From Dokdonia sp. Dokd-P16 (GTDB lineage Bacteria > Bacteroidota > Bacteroidia > Flavobacteriales > Flavobacteriaceae), in contig NZ_CP029151.1 of assembly GCF_003095655.1 (NCBI RefSeq), forward strand, positions 2,851,001 through 2,915,000: DNA of 64,000 bases, given 5' to 3'. The translations under genes and the position numbers were made by a program. The notes below the pieces were generated by a model. It did no database searches and had not been told where the DNA came from. It was given only the letters and a program-made list of their open reading frames with translations. Shown in pieces: positions 9,508 to 18,204 of this stretch (within the stretch, counting starts at the first letter, position 1; each line of letters starts with the position of its first letter).

Positions 9508-9969
9508 TTATTTGAGTGGTAATTCCATCTTAATATTCGCACGTTCGTAAGCCGAGTTTTCTTCGAGTGGAATTTCCTTAAAATCCCATTTTTTATAAAT
9601 ATAAATAGCATTTTCAAGCTTACGGTGTGAGTATAAAATGAGTTTGTTGAGATGTTGCGCTTTCGCGAAAGCGATACAATGTGCGATCAATTGCTGTCCA
9701 ATTCCCATCCCTCTAGCCGAAGGTGAGACTGCCATTTTTGTAAGTTCTAACACAGCAGTATTTCCAGTTGGCATAAGCGCTACCGTACCTAGAATTTGAT
9801 CATCTTTTGATGCAAAGAAGATAAAACCTCCTTTGTCAATGATGTATTCTTCGGGATTACTCAACACTTTGAGATCATAAGGCTCCACATAGAAAAAGGC
9901 CTCGAGCCATTCTATATTAAGAGTTTTAAAATCTGCAGCAAATTGAGAATTATATGGAATGATGTTCAC
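9508..9969 (-). CDS. GNAT family N-acetyltransferase
   Basis: A 153-residue GNAT acetyltransferase. The acetyl-CoA binding motif A is visible as LTKMAVSPSARGMGIGQQLIAHCI (about residues 75-98), followed by the KLILYSHRKLENAIYIYKKWDFKEI motif B. The acceptor is unknown. The gene starts inside the last 20 bp of hutG, so it is translationally coupled to the histidine operon; whether it acts in that pathway is open. The iterated palindrome at 9658-9673 is read here as AFAKA within the helix after motif A. Confidence 0.88.
   Translation of the reverse strand: MNIIPYNSQFAADFKTLNIEWLEAFFYVEPYDLKVLSNPEEYIIDKGGFIFFASKDDQILGTVALMPTGNTAVLELTKMAVSPSARGMGIGQQLIAHCIAFAKAQHLNKLILYSHRKLENAIYIYKKWDFKEIPLEENSAYERANIKMELPLK
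9658..9673. repeat. Iterated palindrome, 16-bp, inside GNAT gene
   Basis: Full 14-mer plus one pair; read as AFAKA. Confidence 0.9.
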
Positions 9970-10963
9970 GGTAGTTTCTTATAAAATCTGTTACTAAATA
10001 GGTGAGTGCCTTACCTATCTGGGATTTGTTCTTTTTTGATGGTGAAGCTTCACAAATATGAAGGTAAGCAGGCAATGGTAATTGTGCAAGCTCGGTCAAA
10101 TAATAGCGCATCATTTCCAGACTAAAACCAGTAGAGGACTGCGCACTACTTGAAAAGTGTGCAATACTATCACAATCTACCTCAATACCAAGACTCTTTT
10201 TTGAAAGTGTGCTTTTTACTTTTGTAAATTGGCTTACTTGAGCAGCTTCTAAGAGCATGTCTTCCATAAGGAAGAGACTCACGCTGTCTTTATATGAACC
10301 TCCCTCTATAGCATCAAGAATATATTGTGGTGTATAATTTTCATGAAGTCCAAATACAGTATAGTGATTCAAGTAAGCGTTCTTTTCTTGCTTAAATGCA
10401 TAAGAGAAACCATTACCACTATGTCTATAATCTGTACTTCTTAAATCTGTATGCGCATCAAAATTAATGATGTCAATAGGCTTCTTTAGGGCACTAGCAG
10501 TACCTTTAATAATTCCGTACGCGTTATTATGACCACCACCTATAATTATTGGTATTTTGCCAGACTCAATAATGCGTTGCACTACAGCAGCTACCTTGCT
10601 ATCAATTCTATTTACAATGGTTCCGAGAGAATCTGCTGGCTCCTGCGCGATGTCTTTAATATCTGGAGATACAGAGATGTGACCTAAGAGAATAATATCT
10701 GCTCCTTTATTAAATTTGTTTTCTTGTATGTTTACAAATGTGGTCAAAAAGCTATCCCAAGCCTTTCTTGCTCCAGGCTTACCGTAATTTGCTTGAACTC
10801 CAATATCCTCACAAATACCAAAGACTACAAAAGTTCCAGAAGTTGTTGCCATATCATCAAGGCTATCACATATTTGCACAGTCTCACCTAGTTTAGTCTC
10901 GCCTTCTCTTACAGAAGTACAAGTACGTATAAGGTCTCGTGTGGCTATGTGAAGTTGAATCAT
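9950..10963 (-). CDS. hutG: Formimidoylglutamase (arginase superfamily)
   Basis: A 337-residue ureohydrolase. The two-manganese motifs are present: GGGHNNAYG (His145), DAHTDLR (Asp169, His171, Asp173) and a late EVDCDSIAHF. Its operon position behind hutI identifies it as formimidoylglutamase, which splits N-formimidoyl-L-glutamate into glutamate and formamide in the last step of histidine degradation. It starts 4 bp after the stop of the transglutaminase-like gene. The other arginase-fold possibilities (arginase, agmatinase) are less likely given the neighbours. Confidence 0.88.
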   Translation of the reverse strand: MIQLHIATRDLIRTCTSVREGETKLGETVQICDSLDDMATTSGTFVVFGICEDIGVQANYGKPGARKAWDSFLTTFVNIQENKFNKGADIILLGHISVSPDIKDIAQEPADSLGTIVNRIDSKVAAVVQRIIESGKIPIIIGGGHNNAYGIIKGTASALKKPIDIINFDAHTDLRSTDYRHSGNGFSYAFKQEKNAYLNHYTVFGLHENYTPQYILDAIEGGSYKDSVSLFLMEDMLLEAAQVSQFTKVKSTLSKKSLGIEVDCDSIAHFSSSAQSSTGFSLEMMRYYLTELAQLPLPAYLHICEASPSKKNKSQIGKALTYLVTDFIRNYREHHSI

Positions 10964-10967
10964 GGTG

Positions 10968-11546
10968 CTATAATATTTTTACGCTAGCTAACTCTTCAAT
11001 ACATTGCTCGCGTATGTTCCAGATTTCGTCTAGGGAATATGCTAGCTCGTCTCTTTTTATCCAGTCTTCTAGAACAGATTTGTGATATTCCACTTTAAAA
11101 TCTTCTATTTGATCTGTATCAATAGTAGTTTGCATGAGTACAGCCTCTCTCCAGCTCATATTATGAGTGCCTGCAAAGGTGTAATCATACATTTCATCGT
11201 CATATGCTAAGACAGTGTGTGCCTCTAGCATGTATGGTAAATTATACTTCTCAAGTATATTTCCTATGCCAGGAGTATTTTTATTATCCATTGCATAAAT
11301 TACTAGTTCTAGCTGTAAGCCATAGATTGCGTGCTCATCTGTGAGTGTCTTAAGCGTTGCATGCTTGGTACTGCAAGTACCTCGTCCCTCAGTAATAATG
11401 TTACCAAAATCAAGTGGGTTATCAATACGTCCATAAGGCAATTTATGTATAGCGCGTATGGCGTCATAAAATGTTTGTATTCCTTTTTCTATAAAAATAT
11501 CGCTTACGGTGTTTCCTGCTGTGATGTTAAAGTTAGGTATGATCAT
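10968..11546 (-). CDS. Transglutaminase-like protein in hut operon
   Basis: A 192-residue protein without signal peptide. It shows the pattern of a transglutaminase-like cysteine enzyme: Cys58 in GRGTCSTKHATL, a His at 110 in LEAHTVLAY, and Asp121 in DYTFAG, giving a plausible Cys-His-Asp triad. The start overlaps the stop of hutI by 4 bp (ATGA) and hutG follows after 4 bp, so it is an integral part of the histidine operon. No step of the standard Hut pathway needs such an enzyme. It may act on a pathway intermediate or have lost catalysis; the function is unknown. Confidence 0.7.
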   Translation of the reverse strand: MIIPNFNITAGNTVSDIFIEKGIQTFYDAIRAIHKLPYGRIDNPLDFGNIITEGRGTCSTKHATLKTLTDEHAIYGLQLELVIYAMDNKNTPGIGNILEKYNLPYMLEAHTVLAYDDEMYDYTFAGTHNMSWREAVLMQTTIDTDQIEDFKVEYHKSVLEDWIKRDELAYSLDEIWNIREQCIEELASVKIL

Positions 11547-12772
11547 AAAATGTCTCCGTTTACGATAAGGGTATCTATCTGGCTTTCGCCAAAATGATAA
11601 GGTATCGCATTATAAGAAGGTAGGGGTTTTGTGATTATTAAATTAGCTTTTTTTCCTTTGGTAATACTTCCAGTTTCGGCTGCTACGTCCATGGCAAAAG
11701 CGCCATTAATGGTGGCCGCTACAATTGCCTCTGCTGGTGTCATTCTTAAATTTATACAAGCCTGAGAGACCACAAAATTCATAGATGAACTAGGGGATGA
11801 ACCAGGATTATAATCTGTTGCAATCGCAAGTGGCAACCCAGCATCTATAATACTACGTGCTGGTGTATATGGTATATTCAGGAAGAAAGAACAGCCAGGC
11901 AATGCAACAGGTATCGTGGTTGAACCTTGTAAAGCCGATATATCAGCGTCTGTTAATTCTTCTAGATGATCTACAGAAAGTGCATTTAGAGCTACTGCTT
12001 TTTGGATACCGCCTATACTATTAAACTGATTGACGTGAACTTTTGCTTTGAGACCATGTGATTTTCCTGCCGTAACAATACTGTCCATTTCCTCAACTGT
12101 AAAATAGCCAGTCTCACAGAAAATATCTATAAAATCACACAAGCCTGCTTTCGCGAAAGCGGGAATCATCTCCTCTACAATTTCTTTGATATAGCCTTCT
12201 CGATTATGTATATAATTCTCAGGAAACGCATGTGCAGCAAGTAATGTAGCCTTAACAGGTATATTTACTTCTTTACGCAATCGTTGTATTACCTTGAGCA
12301 TTTTTAGTTCTGCATCTTTTGTAAGACCATAACCGGTTTTAATTTCAATAGCGCCAGTACCGCTTGCAATAGCAGTATTAAGTCTTACTAGGGCGTCTTT
12401 ATAAAGATCATCTTCACTCATCTCACGCAAGGTTCTTGCGCTATTTAATATTCCGCCGCCTTTGGTAGCAATTTCTTGATAGGTAAGACCTTTAATACGA
12501 TCTACAAACTCATCTTCGCGCGTTGCTGCATATACAAGATGTGTGTGTGAGTCACACCACATAGGGAGCACTATTTGTCCAGAGGCATCAATTACCTCCT
12601 CTACAGCTATAGGATGGAGGTCTTCCATAAGACCATATTCATAAATAAGATCTTCATCAATAACGAGGTATGCATTCTCGAGATAAGGCATTGCCTCCAT
12701 ATTTTTTCCAGATAGGGGAGTTGTAAAATCACCTGTTACAAGAAGCTGATGTATGTTTGTTATTAATTTCAT
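11543..12772 (-). CDS. hutI: Imidazolonepropionase
   Basis: A 409-residue amidohydrolase-superfamily enzyme that hydrolyses imidazolone-5-propionate to N-formimidoyl-L-glutamate in histidine degradation. The metal-binding DSHTHLVYA (His76, His78) follows the N-terminal beta-sandwich. The family motif GATTIEIKSGYG appears as GTGAIEIKTGYG, and later segments include HVNQFNSIGG and TDYNPGSSPSSSMNFV, both typical of HutI. It heads the operon hutI, transglutaminase-like, hutG, GNAT. hutH and hutU are not in this window. The palindrome at 12147-12160 is read as AFAKA. Confidence 0.95.
   Translation of the reverse strand: MKLITNIHQLLVTGDFTTPLSGKNMEAMPYLENAYLVIDEDLIYEYGLMEDLHPIAVEEVIDASGQIVLPMWCDSHTHLVYAATREDEFVDRIKGLTYQEIATKGGGILNSARTLREMSEDDLYKDALVRLNTAIASGTGAIEIKTGYGLTKDAELKMLKVIQRLRKEVNIPVKATLLAAHAFPENYIHNREGYIKEIVEEMIPAFAKAGLCDFIDIFCETGYFTVEEMDSIVTAGKSHGLKAKVHVNQFNSIGGIQKAVALNALSVDHLEELTDADISALQGSTTIPVALPGCSFFLNIPYTPARSIIDAGLPLAIATDYNPGSSPSSSMNFVVSQACINLRMTPAEAIVAATINGAFAMDVAAETGSITKGKKANLIITKPLPSYNAIPYHFGESQIDTLIVNGDIL
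12147..12160. repeat. Iterated palindrome, 14-mer, inside hutI
   Basis: Full 14-mer, read as AFAKA. Confidence 0.9.
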
Positions 12773-12937
12773 TGTCTTAAAGGTAGTTACTTTAACTGAT
12801 AGTTTCTGTGATTTTTTGCGGATTATTTGAATTTTGCAGCTAAGATATTGGACTTTAGATTTGTAAGAATTGTCTTGATTACCGACCTAATAATCTATTA
12901 TAATTGAGTCGCAAGCTGTGACCCTTTTTTGTACTTT

Positions 12938-12945
12938 TAGATTTG
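12938..12945 (+). promoter_or_regulatory. -7 promoter element TAGATTTG
   Basis: Matches TAnnTTTG 16 bp before the start of the PLP lyase gene; no well-placed TTG at -33. Confidence 0.4.
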
Positions 12946-12961
12946 AAAAAAAAACACGACT

Positions 12962-14137
12962 ATGAGTAAATCACATAAAGGCCTTAATACAATTTGTACA
13001 CATACAGGAGAGATTAAAGACGAGCAGTTTCAAGGAGCTGTATCTCCTATTTATTTATCATCTTCTTATGCCTTTATGGATGTAGATGTAAAGCGCTACC
13101 CTCGCTATTTTAATACTCCTAATCAAGAAGGATTAAGCAAGAAAATTGCAGCCCTTGAGAAGACAGAGGCTGGGATGATCTTTGGTAGTGGTATGGCGGC
13201 AGTAAGTACTGCATTGCTGGCTTTTTTGAGAAGTGGCGACCATGTTGTGCTTCAAGAAACATTATATGGAGGTACGTATAACCTAGTGGTAGAGGAGTTT
13301 GAGAAGTACGGTATTACGTATTCTTTTACGGAGGATTTGAGTGAGGCCGCTTTCGCGAAAGCGATAACTCCACAAACTAAAGTGATTTACATTGAGACGC
13401 CTTCTAATCCACTTATGAAGGTTACAGACATGAAGATGGTTGCTGCACTTGCCAAAAAGCACGGCATTGTGACCATGATTGATAATACGTTTGCCTCTCC
13501 GGTAAACCAGAATCCAGCAGATTTTGGGATTGATATTATACTTCACTCTGCGACAAAATATATGGGAGGGCACAGTGACATCTGTGCAGGAGCAATTGCT
13601 GCGAGTCAAGAACATATGGATCGCATCTGGGGTCTAGCAAAAAATCTAGGAGGAAGTCTAAGTGACCTAACCGTATGGATGCTTGAACGCAGTATGAAGA
13701 CCATGGCATTACGTGTAAAAGCACAAAATAGAAATGCAAAGAAAATAGCCAAATGGCTTGATAAGAAAGACGAAATAAGCCGCGTGTACTATCCAGGGTT
13801 AAAATCTCATCCAGACTACAAACTTGCCAAAAAGCAGATGAGCGGTTTTGGAGGGATGATGTCTTTTGAACTTGCAGCACATATTGATGCCGAAGATTTT
13901 CAAAAAGCACTACAACTTATCAAACCTTCTATGAGTCTAGCGGGTGTAGAGAGCACCATGCTTTGTCCAGCACAAACTTCGCATTCATTACTAGGAGAAG
14001 AAGAACGAGCAAAACAAGGTATCGCAGATGGATTAATTCGCTTTTCTGTAGGAATAGAGGAGAAGGAAGACCTCATGGAAGATATCGATCAAGCGCTAAA
14101 GGCAGTATTAAAAAAGACAGTACTAGTTGCGGATTAA
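12962..14137 (+). CDS. Trans-sulfuration PLP enzyme (cystathionine/methionine gamma-lyase type)
   Basis: A 391-residue Cys/Met-metabolism PLP enzyme. The cofactor lysine is Lys199 in SATKYMGGHSD, with Asp174 in MIDNTFASP to hold the pyridine ring and the phosphate-binding FGSGMAA at about 74-80. The family includes cystathionine gamma-synthase, cystathionine gamma-lyase, methionine gamma-lyase and O-acetylhomoserine sulfhydrylase. The overall form is closest to the gamma-lyases, but the substrate cannot be fixed from the sequence. It is monocistronic as far as visible. The palindrome at 13348-13363 is read as AFAKA. Confidence 0.85.
   Translation: MSKSHKGLNTICTHTGEIKDEQFQGAVSPIYLSSSYAFMDVDVKRYPRYFNTPNQEGLSKKIAALEKTEAGMIFGSGMAAVSTALLAFLRSGDHVVLQETLYGGTYNLVVEEFEKYGITYSFTEDLSEAAFAKAITPQTKVIYIETPSNPLMKVTDMKMVAALAKKHGIVTMIDNTFASPVNQNPADFGIDIILHSATKYMGGHSDICAGAIAASQEHMDRIWGLAKNLGGSLSDLTVWMLERSMKTMALRVKAQNRNAKKIAKWLDKKDEISRVYYPGLKSHPDYKLAKKQMSGFGGMMSFELAAHIDAEDFQKALQLIKPSMSLAGVESTMLCPAQTSHSLLGEEERAKQGIADGLIRFSVGIEEKEDLMEDIDQALKAVLKKTVLVAD
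13348..13363. repeat. Iterated palindrome, 16-bp, inside PLP lyase gene
   Basis: Full 14-mer plus one pair; read as AFAKA. Confidence 0.9.
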
Positions 14138-14272
14138 AACTCGATTGAGCATAGCTTTCTTGGTTTGTTTTTTTTAGGAATGAAAAAATGACCAAGTGCA
14201 CATGTAATTTATGAGTGAATCCGATTACTATATAATTATAATCAAAAAGATACTCGCCTAGCGAGCATACAT

Positions 14273-14989
14273 ATGAAACTAGATATACTTGCCATAGGAG
14301 CACATCCAGATGATGTAGAATTAGGTTGTGGTGCAACCCTAGCAAAGGAGATAGCAAATGGAAAAAATGTAGGAATACTTGATCTCACAAGAGGCGAACT
14401 AGGAACTCGAGGGAGTGCAGAGATACGCGATGAGGAAGCAGCTGCGGCAGCAAAGATTCTAGGTGTAGCAGTACGTGAGAATCTTGCACTTGCAGATGGT
14501 TTCTTTGTGAATGATAAAGAGAGCCAACTTAAAATAATCGAAGTAATAAGAAAGTATCAACCGGAAATGGTGCTTTGTAATGCAATTACAGATAGGCATA
14601 TAGACCACGGAAAAGGCAGTAAACTAGCGAGTGATGCTTGCTTCTTGAGCGGATTGAAAAAGATAGAAACTTCTGTAGACGGAAAGTCACAAGAAAAATG
14701 GCGCCCTAAAACGGTATATCACTATATTCAATGGCAACACATAGAGCCAGATGTAGTGGTAGACGTAAGTGGGTTTATAGATAAAAAGTGTGATGCTGTC
14801 TTTGCATATAGCTCACAGTTTCACGATCCGAACAATAAAGATGGTGACACTCCTATTTCTAGCGAAACCTTTAAAGAGAGTATTAATTATCGCTCTAGAG
14901 ACCTAGGACGTCTCATAGGTACAGAATATGGAGAAGGTTTTACCGTAGAGCGTTATCCGGCGGTAGATAGTTTGTTCGATTTAAAATAA
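14273..14989 (+). CDS. bshB1: Bacillithiol biosynthesis deacetylase BshB1
   Basis: A 238-residue zinc-dependent LmbE/PIG-L family deacetylase. The zinc motif is AHPDDVELG (His11, Asp13, Asp14) with the partner in DRHIDHGKG. The TRGELGTRGS and SQFHDPNN segments are those of BshB1, which removes the acetyl group from N-acetylglucosaminyl-malate in bacillithiol synthesis. This implies that the organism makes the low-molecular-weight thiol bacillithiol, as many Bacteroidota do. bshA and bshC are not in the window. The downstream hypothetical gene begins 3 bp after its stop. Confidence 0.93.
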   Translation: MKLDILAIGAHPDDVELGCGATLAKEIANGKNVGILDLTRGELGTRGSAEIRDEEAAAAAKILGVAVRENLALADGFFVNDKESQLKIIEVIRKYQPEMVLCNAITDRHIDHGKGSKLASDACFLSGLKKIETSVDGKSQEKWRPKTVYHYIQWQHIEPDVVVDVSGFIDKKCDAVFAYSSQFHDPNNKDGDTPISSETFKESINYRSRDLGRLIGTEYGEGFTVERYPAVDSLFDLK

Positions 14990-14992
14990 TTA

Positions 14993-15346
14993 GTGATGAT
15001 ACAGCGGGTATTGATTGTTGGCTTTGTAATGTTTGGAGTTGTAGTCATAGGGCAGACGCCTTTGTTTCATTTAGATAGTATACCCACTTCGGTGCGTTTT
15101 AAACACGCGCCTAACCTAACTAGTTTTGATAGTCTTAAGAAGTTACCATCACAACTGCTTAAGAGGTATGATATGTCAGGTGATATCATGATTGATGAAA
15201 AGTTTGCGTCTAGTAAACAGAAAGCCTATACCATGAGGGTTTATCCTGTTAAATCAAATGACGAGATGAGAGTCGTTATCTCAGATACCACCACGAAGCA
15301 ATACTTAAGAGTATATGGAGTAGATAAGATTACATTAAGCAACTAG
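14993..15346 (+). CDS. Hypothetical exported protein, 117 residues
   Basis: A small protein with an N-terminal hydrophobic segment (about residues 4-20, VLIVGFVMFGVVVIGQ) that reads as a signal peptide or anchor. The rest is strand-rich with no cysteines and no known motif. It follows bshB1 after only 3 bp and is probably cotranscribed, which may only reflect convenience. Function unknown. Confidence 0.6.
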   Translation: MMIQRVLIVGFVMFGVVVIGQTPLFHLDSIPTSVRFKHAPNLTSFDSLKKLPSQLLKRYDMSGDIMIDEKFASSKQKAYTMRVYPVKSNDEMRVVISDTTTKQYLRVYGVDKITLSN

Positions 15347-15367
15347 GGAATAAATACTCTGAGTTAT

Positions 15368-15395
15368 AAAAAAGCCACCTAAGGGTGGTTTTTTT
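15368..15395 (+). terminator. Terminator after bshB1 operon
   Basis: Stem GCCACC with GGTGGT around a short TAAG loop, preceded by A-run and followed by seven T on the plus strand. Confidence 0.75.
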
Positions 15396-15441
15396 GTGCT
15401 TATTGCTTTCAGCTAAGCGATGAGTCGCCCACTTATGCGCA

Positions 15442-15473
15442 TAAAAAAAGTCTTCAGAGAAATCTGAAGACTT
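15442..15473 (-). terminator. Terminator after tRNA-His
   Basis: A 10-bp stem (AAGTCTTCAG with CTGAAGACTT) just past the 3' end of the tRNA; on the minus strand it is followed by seven T. Confidence 0.8.
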
Positions 15474-15480
15474 GAATAAG

Positions 15481-15555
15481 GGTGGAAGACCGGGTTCGAA
15501 CCGGCGACCTCTGGTACCACAAACCAGCGCTCTAACCAACTGAGCTACAACCACC
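15481..15555 (-). tRNA. tRNA-His (GTG)
   Basis: Cloverleaf read on the minus strand. The anticodon loop is TTGTGGT within the stem CTGGT/ACCAG, giving anticodon GTG. The T loop is TTCGAAC. The 5' end carries the extra G-1 (position 15555) opposite C73 (15481) that marks histidine tRNAs. The CCA tail is not encoded. Pairs 5-68 and 6-67 of the acceptor stem are both T opposite T, which is unusual. Confidence 0.93.
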
Positions 15556-15613
15556 ATTTTAATTGCGAGTGCAAAGATAATTAATATTAGAAGATGTGCA
15601 ACTTTTTCTAATA

Positions 15614-15646
15614 AAAAAAGGAGTGAAATTTTTCACTCCTTTTTCA
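15614..15646. terminator. Bidirectional terminator-like hairpin
   Basis: A 14-bp stem (15615-15628 with 15631-15644) bounded by A and T runs, between the M28 peptidase gene and tRNA-His. It can end transcription of the peptidase gene on the minus strand. Confidence 0.75.
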
Positions 15647-15704
15647 AAGTGTTGATTATTAGGTGAATTTACTTAAATAAAACACATATTTTTTTTAAAA
15701 TAAT

Positions 15705-16778
15705 TTATTCTTCTTTTTCCGCTTTGTCTACCACAGGTCTATCCTTACGATTTGCAAGTTCCCAAGCAGTTGCAAAGACAAGTTTTGTGCGCTTTTCAAG
15801 TAAAGGGTAGTTAATCTTATCTGGTGTATCACCTATTTTGTGATAATCTTCATGAGTACCATTAAAGTAAAAAATGATAGGCACATTCATTTTTGCAAAG
15901 TTGTAGTGATCTGAGCGGTAGTAAAAACGGTTAGGCTCATTTTCTACGTTGTATCGATAATCTAGATTAATATCAAAATACTTAGCATTTACTGCAGATG
16001 ATACATTGTGTAAATCTGTACTTAATTTATCTGACCCTATTAAATAAACATAGTTGTTGTCTTCTAAGTGTGCATCATCATTGCGACCTATCATATCGAT
16101 GTTAAGGTCTGCAATGGTGTTTGCTAATGGGTACACTGGATTTTCTGAGTAGAATCTAGACCCGTATAAGCCTTTCTCTTCTCCTGTAACGTGTAAAAAG
16201 AGGATAGAGCGCTTAGGTCCTTTTCCGTCTTTTACAGCTTGTTTAAAAGCCTCGGCGATCTCAAGTAAAGCAACAGTACCAGATCCATCATCATCTGCTC
16301 CGTTAAAGACATTTCCCTTTGAGTCCATTCCTACGTGGTCGAGATGTGCAGAGAGTACAAGTACTTCATTAGGCTTCTCTGATCCTTCTATAAAAGCTAG
16401 CACGTTTTCTGAGTCGTTTAATTCGCTTCCTTTTCTAAAAAAAGTCTTAGGTACAATCTGGTAATAATCACCATTATTTCCTGGAGCTACTTCTAATTGC
16501 TTATAGTAGTTTACTAGGTATGCTGCTGCTTTCTTTTGCCCTGGATCTCCTGTGTTACGACCTTCAAAATCATCTCCTGCAAATACGTAGAGCATGTCTT
16601 GCAGCTCATTTGCAGTAATAGTATTGGTGTATTTACGTACGTCGTTCTCATTGCTTTCCAATGAGGTGACATCTATAAGTACAGGTTCTGGAGGAGCAGC
16701 AGGTGCTACTACTTTTTTAGATTCGTTACAAGAAAGGGCAATGAGTCCCAATCCCATGAGGGCAATATATTTTTTCAT
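15705..16778 (-). CDS. M28 family metallopeptidase lipoprotein
   Basis: A 357-residue lipoprotein (signal ending LIALSC, Cys17) with an M28 zinc aminopeptidase domain. The co-catalytic zinc ligands are recognisable in LSAHLDHVG (His, Asp), NGADDDGSG (Asp), GEEKGLYGSRFY (catalytic Glu pair) and DMIGRND. A late RSDHYNF supplies the last His. Such enzymes remove N-terminal residues from peptides in the periplasm or at the outer surface. It is a single gene ended by the hairpin at 15614-15646. Confidence 0.9.
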   Translation of the reverse strand: MKKYIALMGLGLIALSCNESKKVVAPAAPPEPVLIDVTSLESNENDVRKYTNTITANELQDMLYVFAGDDFEGRNTGDPGQKKAAAYLVNYYKQLEVAPGNNGDYYQIVPKTFFRKGSELNDSENVLAFIEGSEKPNEVLVLSAHLDHVGMDSKGNVFNGADDDGSGTVALLEIAEAFKQAVKDGKGPKRSILFLHVTGEEKGLYGSRFYSENPVYPLANTIADLNIDMIGRNDDAHLEDNNYVYLIGSDKLSTDLHNVSSAVNAKYFDINLDYRYNVENEPNRFYYRSDHYNFAKMNVPIIFYFNGTHEDYHKIGDTPDKINYPLLEKRTKLVFATAWELANRKDRPVVDKAEKEE

Positions 16779-16856
16779 TTATGAGGAGTTGTTTATTATG
16801 CTAAAAGTACTGATTTCAGTTGAATAAAAACGCAGGTAATTATATTGTGTTTTTTT

Positions 16857-16870
16857 GCTTTCGCGAAAGC
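16857..16870. repeat. Iterated palindrome, 14-mer, intergenic
   Basis: Between the M28 peptidase gene start and the dnaN terminator. Confidence 0.9.
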
Positions 16871-16911
16871 GTAACTATCCATTATCCCTTAGAAGAGATC
16901 CAAAAAGGGTA

Positions 16912-16943
16912 TAAAAAAAGGTCACTCTATTGCTAGAGTGACC
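16912..16943 (-). terminator. dnaN terminator
   Basis: Stem GGTCACTCTA with TAGAGTGACC, 4-nt loop, followed on the minus strand by seven T. Confidence 0.85.
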
Positions 16944-16967
16944 TCGTTATTATAAAGATATTAAATC

Positions 16968-18086
16968 TTAGTTGTTAAGCATTACTGGCATAACAAGCAT
17001 TGTTACTTGCTCTCCTTCATCTAGTCCATCTACTGGAGTAAGGATACCTGCTCTATTAGGTAGTGACATTTCTAGTGAAACATCATTTGCATTCATATTA
17101 TTAAGCATCTCCGTTAAGAAACGAGAATTGAAGCCTATTTGCATATCATCACCTTGATAATCACAAGTAAGACGCTCTTCTGCTTTATTACTGTAATCAA
17201 TATCTTCTGCAGAAATGTTAAGCTCTGCTCCAGCGATTTTTAAACGAATCTGGTGTGTAGTCTTATTAGAGAAAATAGAAACACGACGTACAGAATTTAA
17301 AAACTGGTTACGGTCTATAGTTAATCTATTTGGATTCTCTTTTGGGATTACCGCTTCATAGTTAGGGTATTTACCATCAATAAGACGACATACAAGCTCG
17401 ACATTGTCAAATGTAAATTTTGCATTACTCTCATTATATTCTACGGCGATTTCATCATCAGAAGTAGAAAGTATTCCCTTAAGTAAGTTAAGTGGTTTCT
17501 TAGGCATGATAAACTCTGCTGCTTGAGAAGCTACCACATCTGTGCGGCCATACTTTACAAGCTTGTGAGCATCTGTTGCTACAAAGGTTAGTCCATCTGT
17601 ACCAAACTGAAAAAATACACCACTCATTACTGGGCGTAAATCATCATTTCCTGTAGCAAAAATTGTATTACTTATTGCTGTAGCTAGTACACTTCCAGGT
17701 ATTTTTACAACACTAGGATCTTCTAGTGATACTGCATTAGGAAACTCTGCTCCATCTGCATATGCAAGTGCATATTTACCATGGTTTGAGCTTATCTCTA
17801 CGGTATTGTTCTCATGTTGTGTAAACGTAAGTGGTTGCTCTGGAAACGTCTTAAGCGTGTCAAGAAGTAAACGAGCTGGTAACGCAATAGCGCCATTATC
17901 ACTAGACTCAACATCTAATTTTGATGTCATCGTAGTTTCTAGATCTGATGCAGAAACTGTAAGAGTATTTCCGTCTAATTCAAAAAGGAAATTATCGAGT
18001 ATAGGTAAGGTGTTGCTGTTATTTATCACACCACCCAATACTTGTAATTGTTTAAGGAGGTATGTACTAGAGACTATAAATTTCAT
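16968..18086 (-). CDS. dnaN: DNA polymerase III sliding clamp (beta subunit)
   Basis: A 372-residue protein, the standard length of the beta clamp. It starts MKFIVSSTYLLKQLQVLGGVI and shows the three repeated clamp folds, with FQFGTDGLTFVATDAHKLV in the middle domain and the typical C-terminal hydrophobic cleft end (MLVMPVMLNN). Dimers encircle DNA and tether the replicative polymerase. No dnaA lies beside it, so this is not evidence for the origin. A TATATTTG promoter element sits 72 bp upstream and a terminator follows. Confidence 0.97.
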   Translation of the reverse strand: MKFIVSSTYLLKQLQVLGGVINNSNTLPILDNFLFELDGNTLTVSASDLETTMTSKLDVESSDNGAIALPARLLLDTLKTFPEQPLTFTQHENNTVEISSNHGKYALAYADGAEFPNAVSLEDPSVVKIPGSVLATAISNTIFATGNDDLRPVMSGVFFQFGTDGLTFVATDAHKLVKYGRTDVVASQAAEFIMPKKPLNLLKGILSTSDDEIAVEYNESNAKFTFDNVELVCRLIDGKYPNYEAVIPKENPNRLTIDRNQFLNSVRRVSIFSNKTTHQIRLKIAGAELNISAEDIDYSNKAEERLTCDYQGDDMQIGFNSRFLTEMLNNMNANDVSLEMSLPNRAGILTPVDGLDEGEQVTMLVMPVMLNN

Positions 18087-18157
18087 AGAAAGTTAGGTTT
18101 TGCAATACAATAAAATGGTACTGAAAGTGGCGCAATGTAAGCTCCACTCACTACTTA

Positions 18158-18165
18158 CAAATATA
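18158..18165 (-). promoter_or_regulatory. -7 promoter element TATATTTG of dnaN
   Basis: On the minus strand matches TAnnTTTG, 72 bp before dnaN. Confidence 0.4.
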
Positions 18166-18204
18166 TTTTAAATGCGACGGCTTTTATAATTAACTTATCA
18201 ACAT

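Noticed and set aside
16968-18086. dnaN as a marker of the replication origin
   Set aside because: No dnaA gene and no cluster of DnaA boxes was seen beside it.
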